Virus record (IMG/VR): IMGVR_UViG_3300005613_000205
Span: 1 to 36,325 of that record
From: a virus
DNA length: 36,325 bases
Direction: 5' to 3' (one strand)
Shown piece after piece: positions 30,868 through 36,325 of the stretch. The translations under genes were made by a program, and so were the position numbers. Position 1 is the stretch's first letter, and every line of letters starts with the position of its first letter. The notes beneath the pieces were generated by a model. It did no database searches. It worked only from the letters and a program-made list of their open reading frames with translations, and had not been told where the DNA came from.

Positions 30868-33800
30868 TTATTTTTGAACTATTCTTTTATAGTGGTCGTA
30901 TAAAACCATACCGTCTTTACCAAACTCTTTTGTAAAGTATGAAAGATTTAGGTTAGTAGGATATGAAGCAAACTCTTTCTCTAACTCAGCAACAAACTCA
31001 GCTTCATTTACAGACTCTGGAGTATTGTCACCAAGTTTCTTTCTAACTCTGGGCCATATTTGTGAACTGCTTGAGTGGGTGTACTTTTGAACTTGATCTC
31101 CTAAGTCCTCTATACCAATCACGAATGGGTTGTTTGTTTTCTTGTGTCTTAGAGCTTGCCCAGCTTTGTTTGCAACTACATAAGTGAAGTCATCTTGAGG
31201 AATAAGAGTAAGGTGCTCATTCCCATTATCAAGATCAAATCCAGTCCAATCAAGCTGGACTTCTTCGAGGTTTTCAGCAACTTTTGTTGCATCTGTAAAG
31301 GCTTGTAACGCATCATAAGTTAGTAAATATTCTAAGTAGGAGTCTGGTCCAGTTCTTTCTAAGTTCCTTTCAACTTCCTTTCTACGCTTGGCGTTTCTTG
31401 AAACTCGCTCTTCTACACTAAACTCATCTCGGAAAGGACGATAAGCTCTATATAACATTCTTTCAAACTGCTTTCTTACTTCTGATGCTGGTAGTTCCTT
31501 GTTTTCCTTCATGTATGCGGCTGTCATATCACTCAACATAACATCAAAAGTCTTTCTATCTGTAATAGGAACAAAATTAGAATCTACGCTGTTTTTATAT
31601 AACTTGAAGGCGTGGTCAAAGGACCTACCTGCAAGCCCAATATTTAAATTACCATAATCCTCAGAGGCTAATTCAGAGATACCTGTAATAACTTTACCAG
31701 CCTCTGAGTCATTAAGTGCTGGTTGAGTCCTTTTTTCTTCCTCTCTCATGATACCAGCTACTATCTCATTTTGTAGTTCGCCTCTGAACCTCATGATTTG
31801 AGCATTAGCAGAAGATAAAGGAGCTTCTGTTGATAAAGTTTTTAGATCTCTTAGGTATCTCATTATAGCCATTGATCTATCATCCTCATCAGGGTTCAGA
31901 TTCTGTAGATAAGGAATATGACCTTCATCATAGATTATTGAGACAGAAGCATGATCGGCAGGCGCCCACGGCCAGAAATAATCTCCATCTACAACTTGTT
32001 GGTAAGTAAACTTATCTTTAGTTTTCTTTGCAGCTTCTAGGCCAGCCTCTTTATCAGAATAGTTTTTACCTTTTAGAGATCCAAAGACATCTCCATAAGA
32101 ACCTAAAATGTGCTGTTTAAGTTCGCTAGGAAGGTTAGCTAAATTAGTTGATTTATTAATACCAGGAACTGCTCTTTCAATAAGTGCATTTACTCCTAGT
32201 CTTTCAACAGTCATCTTGGCATTACCTGGATCTACAAAAGGAATACTATCCAGGCTAAATCCATACTCTTGTTTTTGCTTCTTCTCTAGTGCTAACTTTT
32301 CTTCTTCTTGTTTGACTTCCTCAAAGGTTTCTGCAAAGAGTCCTGGATAAGTATCTTGAGTATAGTCAACACCATCTAACCTTAGAATAGTTTTTCCTAT
32401 CCTGCTATCAGTATCAATGAATACATCAAGAACTCCCTGCTCATTAGCTTGAGCCAGAGTTTGCATCAAAAATGGGTTTCCTCTTACAGCAGTCTCTGAG
32501 CTAAATACAGGATCTATTCCATATTCAGGACCACCCATCTGTTCTACCTCTTTTAGTAAATTAGCAGTGTCCCAGAACCTAGCAACAACCTTATTTCTCT
32601 CTTCTTCTGAACTTTCTCCTCGTATAGCTTCTTGATAGCCACCAAACCCATTAGCAATAAAACCTCTTACAGCACTATCAGTAGTAGATTGAGAGTCGTT
32701 TCTCGCCTCCAATAGATATCTTCCAGTAGCAGTTCTGTTATCTGTTCCATCTACAAAGGATTCTAAAGAATCTACTACCGCTTTAGTGACCTGAGCGTTT
32801 CTCTTAGCTGTATTTGATATTTGTTGTGGAGCATTTGCTCTTGTTAGCTGTTCTTTGAGTCTACCCAGTCTAGCTGCATAGCCTTCTGGATCAATATCCT
32901 TCAAAAATGAAAGCCTGCTTCTAAGTTCTTCAGCTAACTCCTCAGCAGTTTGTGGTCCTTCGTTGGTTTGCTGATTCTGTTCTAGAATATAACCAAAAGT
33001 ATTTATATCAGCATCAATCAGTTCTAAGGGTATTGCTTGTTCTCTGTAGAACTCAGCAGTAAGTCTGTTTCTTTCTTGTAAAGATTCTCGTCTAGCTCTC
33101 TCTTCCTCGTCTTGAGCTTTCTCGAATAATAGATTTAGAACTGCTTTACCTTTATCTGTGTCCATAAGAGAACCAGTTCCTGATCTAAGCTCACCTACAA
33201 CTTGTCTTGCTAATGTTGGACTTTGAATATTAGCTCCAAGCATATCTAAAATAAGATCAGTTGGATCTGCTCCTAGTCCTCCAAAACCTTCATCAGAGAA
33301 GTTGTAAAGCTCATCATAAACTGTTTGCATCTCTTCAATCGTTTCATTGAAGAAATAACCATCAAGCAGTCCTTTCATTTTATTAGGACTTTCAAGTTGT
33401 TCTCTCAGATATAGTTCTACATCGTCAATACGATCTTCTGGAATATATTTGAGTAGATCTTCTTTTGTAATGTCTCCATTACGATAATCAGTAATAAGCT
33501 CTTTACCAAATTCAACAAATCTGTCAGCTACATCAGCATCAGTGGATTTACCTAACTCTTCTCTGTATAAATTATAAGCATAAAGAGCAGAACCTATTCT
33601 AGCACTCTGCGTATTTATGTACTTATTTCTGTAATGCTCATTAGCCTCTCTACGATACTTCTGATTTACGGAAGTAAGTAATACTCCAGCCTTAGATAAA
33701 AAGCCTTCTTGAACATCTGTATTCTGGGGAAGAGAAGCATAAGTAAGATCAAACATTCTACGCATCTCTTCTTCAAAGCGATCAGGATCTTCATAGAATG

Positions 33801-34257
33801 TTTTACTTTGTTTGAGATTACTGTAAACATCATCAATGCCTACCTCTAAGTTTTGAATAAGAGATATGCCCTCTGCTTTAGATAACCCTCTTTGGAAAAA
33901 GGGATCATCAAGCAAATCAATCTGACCATCCTGTCTTAGACTTCTAAAGGATGATTTTAGATTGTTTTGACGCTCCTCAAAGGTATTACCAGATACATCA
34001 AAAGCTAATTTAGAACCAGCAATCTGACCTGCTCTTTCAGCCGCTTGTCTTCCTCTTTGAATAGTTGGTTTCAATAAAGAAGAACCAAGATCCTGAACTT
34101 GGGAAACTAGATTTCTAAGGTTTTCATACTTTCTAGCATCTAGTTGACCCTTTCTTGCAATAATATCAGACTCACCTTGAGCTATATTTGCTGGGTCAGA
34201 TGTAGTTACCTCCATTTGAGGTAGCTGAAAACCTAAACTGTCTAACATTCTTCCCAT
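30868..34257 (-). CDS. internal virion protein (T7 gp15-like), enlarged
   Basis: This 1129-aa helical, highly charged protein lies between gp14-like and gp16-like genes, the place of T7 gene 15 (747 aa). Gp15 forms the middle of the internal core and, after ejection, the periplasmic part of the DNA tunnel. Long alpha-helical stretches such as ERARRESLQERNRLTAEFYR and IDPEGYAARLGRLKEQLTRA are visible; no transmembrane segment and no enzymatic motif are. Assignment is mainly by position, size and composition. It starts 1 nt before the gp14-like stop and ends 5 nt before the giant gene's ATG. Like its partner it is larger than in T7. Confidence 0.8.
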   Translation of the reverse strand: MGRMLDSLGFQLPQMEVTTSDPANIAQGESDIIARKGQLDARKYENLRNLVSQVQDLGSSLLKPTIQRGRQAAERAGQIAGSKLAFDVSGNTFEERQNNLKSSFRSLRQDGQIDLLDDPFFQRGLSKAEGISLIQNLEVGIDDVYSNLKQSKTFYEDPDRFEEEMRRMFDLTYASLPQNTDVQEGFLSKAGVLLTSVNQKYRREANEHYRNKYINTQSARIGSALYAYNLYREELGKSTDADVADRFVEFGKELITDYRNGDITKEDLLKYIPEDRIDDVELYLREQLESPNKMKGLLDGYFFNETIEEMQTVYDELYNFSDEGFGGLGADPTDLILDMLGANIQSPTLARQVVGELRSGTGSLMDTDKGKAVLNLLFEKAQDEEERARRESLQERNRLTAEFYREQAIPLELIDADINTFGYILEQNQQTNEGPQTAEELAEELRSRLSFLKDIDPEGYAARLGRLKEQLTRANAPQQISNTAKRNAQVTKAVVDSLESFVDGTDNRTATGRYLLEARNDSQSTTDSAVRGFIANGFGGYQEAIRGESSEEERNKVVARFWDTANLLKEVEQMGGPEYGIDPVFSSETAVRGNPFLMQTLAQANEQGVLDVFIDTDSRIGKTILRLDGVDYTQDTYPGLFAETFEEVKQEEEKLALEKKQKQEYGFSLDSIPFVDPGNAKMTVERLGVNALIERAVPGINKSTNLANLPSELKQHILGSYGDVFGSLKGKNYSDKEAGLEAAKKTKDKFTYQQVVDGDYFWPWAPADHASVSIIYDEGHIPYLQNLNPDEDDRSMAIMRYLRDLKTLSTEAPLSSANAQIMRFRGELQNEIVAGIMREEEKRTQPALNDSEAGKVITGISELASEDYGNLNIGLAGRSFDHAFKLYKNSVDSNFVPITDRKTFDVMLSDMTAAYMKENKELPASEVRKQFERMLYRAYRPFRDEFSVEERVSRNAKRRKEVERNLERTGPDSYLEYLLTYDALQAFTDATKVAENLEEVQLDWTGFDLDNGNEHLTLIPQDDFTYVVANKAGQALRHKKTNNPFVIGIEDLGDQVQKYTHSSSSQIWPRVRKKLGDNTPESVNEAEFVAELEKEFASYPTNLNLSYFTKEFGKDGMVLYDHYKRIVQK

Positions 34258-34258
34258 C

Positions 34259-35194
34259 TTATATCTTCTCTACATTTAGTTGGTTAGCCTGATTTACTAT
34301 ATCAGTAGCCTCTTGTTGTGCTGATGCTAATTGTTCAGGAGTTGGAGCTACCCCTACTGTGTTGTAATAAGTACCAGCAGCTTTTAGACCATCACCAATG
34401 ATTCCAAGAACAAGATCAGTCTGATCTGGAGCTTGATCAGCTAGACTTTGAATCTTCATTCTGCTTGCTTGATACTTGACTACTAAATGCTCTCTCATAG
34501 CAATTCTTTTTTGAATACTCTTGTCCTTCAACCTTTCTTTGAACTCAAGCTCATTCCGTCTAAGAGCTAATTGAAGAACATTATAAGTTGATCCAGCAGA
34601 AGTCTCGCCCTTAGCTACAGTGAAAGTTGCTCTTTTCTTTAGAGCTTGTCTTTCAACCTGGTTTAGAGTATCGTTCAGAGCAATATCTTCTAAGCGATTT
34701 CTATTCAAAAACATAGCATTACGAGTCTTGACCACATTGACTTCGTTTTGCATCGCCTGTTTGATAGCCTTCTTTTGTTTTTTATGTGCATTTACAGCAC
34801 TAATAGCCATGACTGCAAAAGCAGCAATAGCTAAAGGACCAGCTACAGCGGCAGCAGCAGTTCCAGCAGCTATCGTAGAAGTTAAACTAGCAATTGATCC
34901 AACAATACCAGCAGTTTGAGCAGCACGATCTGGACCACCTGATCTTGGACCTCCAGCAGAACCAGGATCTCCAGATTGCATTAGTTTAGTTCCTGTTGGA
35001 GCACCTATTTTGAACTGTGTTGATAGTGCTTGTTGTACTTTTTGTTGCTTTTGCTGTTGAGTTAACCTATTAGGATCATCAAGTGCTTCTCCAAGTGTAC
35101 CAAAAGTTCTTGCAGTAGATTGATATGTTCTATTCTGTAATGGAACTCCGACTGCATCATCAAAGGCTTTATAAGCATAATTAGGATTGTACAT
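34259..35194 (-). CDS. internal virion protein (T7 gp14-like)
   Basis: T7 gp14 is an ejected core protein that makes the outer-membrane pore. This 311-aa version has a hydrophobic Ala/Gly-rich stretch (residues 94-134, including IAAGTAAAAVAGPLAIAAFA) followed by a long helical region. A segment of the gp14 type, KKRATFTVAKGETSAGSTYN, is followed by VLQLALRRNELEF, matching the A-x-G-x-S-G-S-x(5-10)-R pattern before long helices. The N-terminal 90 residues (Gln- and Gly-rich) are extra compared with T7 gp14 (196 aa). It ends 1 nt before the next gene. Confidence 0.85.
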   Translation of the reverse strand: MYNPNYAYKAFDDAVGVPLQNRTYQSTARTFGTLGEALDDPNRLTQQQKQQKVQQALSTQFKIGAPTGTKLMQSGDPGSAGGPRSGGPDRAAQTAGIVGSIASLTSTIAAGTAAAAVAGPLAIAAFAVMAISAVNAHKKQKKAIKQAMQNEVNVVKTRNAMFLNRNRLEDIALNDTLNQVERQALKKRATFTVAKGETSAGSTYNVLQLALRRNELEFKERLKDKSIQKRIAMREHLVVKYQASRMKIQSLADQAPDQTDLVLGIIGDGLKAAGTYYNTVGVAPTPEQLASAQQEATDIVNQANQLNVEKI

Positions 35195-35195
35195 A

Positions 35196-35717
35196 TTATT
35201 CTTCCTCTAAACAATCAGGATGAAATTGACAGAAGAATACGAACTTCTCTTCAGCAGCAGAGATAATATAATCCTCTTCAAAGAATAAGAAACCAAGACT
35301 CTTCAACCAGGTTTTATGTAGTGTGTTCTCGTCCCAAATGTAATTGAAAAGAACATCATACTCTTCAAACCAGTTATTGATTACATTTTGTGATATCTCA
35401 TGTAAAGCCTTTTTGTGCTTGTATACTTCATCAGTTCCTACAGCCCAAATTAGACCTGATCTTGCTTCTTCTTTTTCTTCTGTTCTATCAGAAATACCGA
35501 AAATCATACAAGGAATCTGCTTGTGACAAACTACCCAGATGCTATCAGCGTTCTCAATGCTATATTTCAGACCTTCTATTGCTGGCTCATCAAACAAAGC
35601 CTCTAACTCTCTTCGATCTACATCTCTAAGGTTATTAGCAAGATACTCTAAGTCTGTCTCTAAATACTCTCTTATGATGATATCTGGGTATTTCCTTGTC
35701 ATCTTATCTGAATCCAT
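35196..35717 (-). CDS. internal virion protein A (T7 gp13-like, GNAT fold)
   Basis: T7 gp13 (138 aa) is a minor protein needed for virion assembly and related in fold to GNAT acetyltransferases. The diagnostic part is residues 117-160: FEEYDVLFNYIWDENTLHKT, then WLKSLGFLFFEEDY and FVFFCQ, matching T7 KYDTLWNYVWVGNTSHIRFL and FHEEY. The N-terminal part begins like a GNAT domain (IIIREYLETDLEYLA). No complete acetyl-CoA loop (Q/R-x-x-G-x-G/A) is apparent, so catalysis is doubtful. The ATG at 35717 has a poor ribosome-binding site; an in-frame ATG five codons later is an alternative. Confidence 0.85.
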   Translation of the reverse strand: MDSDKMTRKYPDIIIREYLETDLEYLANNLRDVDRRELEALFDEPAIEGLKYSIENADSIWVVCHKQIPCMIFGISDRTEEKEEARSGLIWAVGTDEVYKHKKALHEISQNVINNWFEEYDVLFNYIWDENTLHKTWLKSLGFLFFEEDYIISAAEEKFVFFCQFHPDCLEEE

Positions 35718-35743
35718 GAGGTTTGTTAGCGTATTTTTGTTTT

Positions 35744-35917
35744 TTATAGACCGTAAAACCGTCTTCGTCTTTCTCGCTCTTTGCGCTTTTGCTCTTTTTC
35801 GACTGCTTCAAGATCCTCGCTATGAGTTTCTTCAAGCTCTTCTTCTTCTTCAAATAGCTCTAGCTCCTCAACCTCATCGAAATCTTCTTCAAACTCATCA
35901 AAATCAAATTCTTGCAT
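35744..35917 (-). CDS. small acidic protein at the head of the ejection-protein operon
   Basis: This 57-aa protein has MQEFDFDEFEEDFDEVEELE and further Glu runs over about 45 residues, then a basic end KEQKRKERERRRRFYGL. I do not recognise a family. I chose the ATG at 35917 because GGAGG lies 8 nt upstream; an in-frame TTG at 35932 is part of that site. Such polyacidic proteins can mimic DNA or shield basic partners, but here only charge and position are known. It is the first gene after candidate promoter A, and the start codon and ribosome-binding site are inside a hairpin. Confidence 0.7.
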   Translation of the reverse strand: MQEFDFDEFEEDFDEVEELELFEEEEELEETHSEDLEAVEKEQKRKERERRRRFYGL

Positions 35918-35934
35918 TGGAATTACCTCCAATG
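35915..35934 (-). promoter_or_regulatory. hairpin covering the start codon and ribosome-binding site of the acidic gene
   Basis: On the minus strand CATTGGA and TCCAATG pair perfectly over 7 bp around a 6-nt loop GGTAAT. The descending arm contains the ATG of the acidic gene, and the GGAGG ribosome-binding site runs from the ascending arm into the loop. Folded RNA would hinder initiation, so expression could be controlled by structure or by ribosome traffic. A control role is inferred. Confidence 0.5.
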
Positions 35935-35936
35935 AG

Positions 35937-35954
35937 AAGTTCCTTTCTGAAATA
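35937..35954 (-). promoter_or_regulatory. candidate phage late promoter, copy A, before the ejection-protein operon
   Basis: The minus-strand sequence is TATTTCAGAAAGGAACTT, followed by CTCATT and the ribosome-binding site GGAGG. The ATG of the acidic gene is 26 nt after the GG. AGAAAGGAACTT is shared with copy D. T7 has a late promoter (phi13) just before its internal core genes. No sigma70-type -10 box is obvious at this place. Confidence 0.5.
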
Positions 35955-36016
35955 AGTTTTTAGAGAGCGTTACCGTTTAGGTGAAGTTTGTTACTTTATC
36001 GTAACATAGTATCTAC

Positions 36017-36325
36017 TTATTTATTTACCTTGGAAGGGGGGTAACAGTATTCAATGGCTGTAGGACCGCGAGAAGTAAAAAGATGAAGGTGCCCGCCTGG
36101 CCCTGACCCGTAGTATCCATAACACTTTCCATAGCCCTTTCCAGGTGTGTAACCATAAGGAGTATCAAAACAATATAGTTTCTCTAGGTTCTCAACAGGA
36201 GAGGAGTAGTCAATAGTTAGTTTCTCAACCTGAGAGGAGTAGCCAGTATGAGAAGTAGAGATACTATCACCATAGTTAGTACCCTGAACAGCAAATCCTG
36301 GACCACCAGTATCGCCAGCTAGAAT
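36017..36325 (-). CDS. unrecognised protein, C-terminal 102 residues (partial at right edge)
   Basis: A frame open from the window edge runs for 102 codons to a TAA at 36019-36017. It is rich in Gly, Tyr, Ser and Thr: AGDTGGPGFAVQGTNYGDS near the edge, YCFDTPYGYTPGKGYGKCYG centrally and GGHLHLFTSRGPTAIEYCYP near the end. Three cysteines and the GGHLHLF motif are notable, but I cannot name a family. The composition suggests a compact beta-rich or extracellular-type protein. It is followed by about 60 nt of non-coding sequence and candidate promoter A. Its start is outside the window. Confidence 0.6.
   Translation of the reverse strand: MLAGDTGGPGFAVQGTNYGDSISTSHTGYSSQVEKLTIDYSSPVENLEKLYCFDTPYGYTPGKGYGKCYGYYGSGPGGHLHLFTSRGPTAIEYCYPPSKVNK

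Noticed and set aside
35539-35955. Plus-strand frame of 138 codons opposite the gp13-like and acidic genes
   Set aside because: Shadow of two supported minus-strand genes and their leader; no ribosome-binding site or domain.
35990-36005. Small inverted repeat GTTAC/GTAAC after the right-edge gene as a terminator
   Set aside because: Only 5 bp, AT-rich loop and no U-tract; too weak to call.

Overview
The window is the virion-structure half of a T7-like (short-tailed, autographivirus-type) phage genome, AT-rich, from an unidentified host. Several small ORFs resemble ones I recall from aquatic phages of cyanobacteria or SAR11-type bacteria; that is an impression, not proof. Almost everything is on the minus strand, so transcription runs from high to low coordinates. 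I see no RNA polymerase, DNA polymerase, helicase, integrase, tRNA, CRISPR array, endolysin or confident small terminase, so the early and replication genes probably lie outside the window.

In transcription order: (1) 36325-36017, the 3' end of an unrecognised gene. (2) 35.9-20.7 kb, an ejection-protein block: a small acidic protein, gp13-like, gp14-like, an enlarged gp15-like protein of 1129 aa and a giant gp16-like protein of 3389 aa. (3) 20.7-12.9 kb, eight tail-fibre or adhesin genes, including two with T7 gp17-type N-termini, a tandem paralogue pair, a C1q-like tip and a histidine-repeat fibre. (4) 12.9-11.9 kb, tiny genes with overlapping ends, including two coiled-coil plus membrane proteins that are lysis candidates. 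(5) 11.28-11.91 kb, an islet of three plus-strand genes, one an FmdB-type zinc ribbon. (6) 11.0-9.8 kb, small proteins including three beginning Met-Cys like T7 gp6.7. (7) A GIY-YIG endonuclease gene placed directly before the portal gene. (8) 9.3-0.3 kb, portal, scaffold, major capsid, tail tubular A, tail tubular B and terminase large subunit. T7 encodes portal-capsid-tube before ejection proteins and fibres; here the ejection and fibre block comes first.

Regulation: an octamer, AGGAACTT, sits on the minus strand at five gene-block boundaries (35.94, 20.69, 10.58, 6.88 and 5.53 kb). In four of them it is 24-26 nt before a start codon with a constant 6-nt gap to a Shine-Dalgarno sequence. 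These places resemble those of T7 late promoters, so I propose phage RNA-polymerase promoters; conserved leader or RNA-processing elements remain possible. A hairpin terminator follows the capsid gene, as T-phi does in T7, and another follows the terminase gene. Beyond the second is a good sigma70-type promoter pointing out of the window, probably towards early genes. This implies that genome-end regions are joined here, as in a concatemer or circular assembly.
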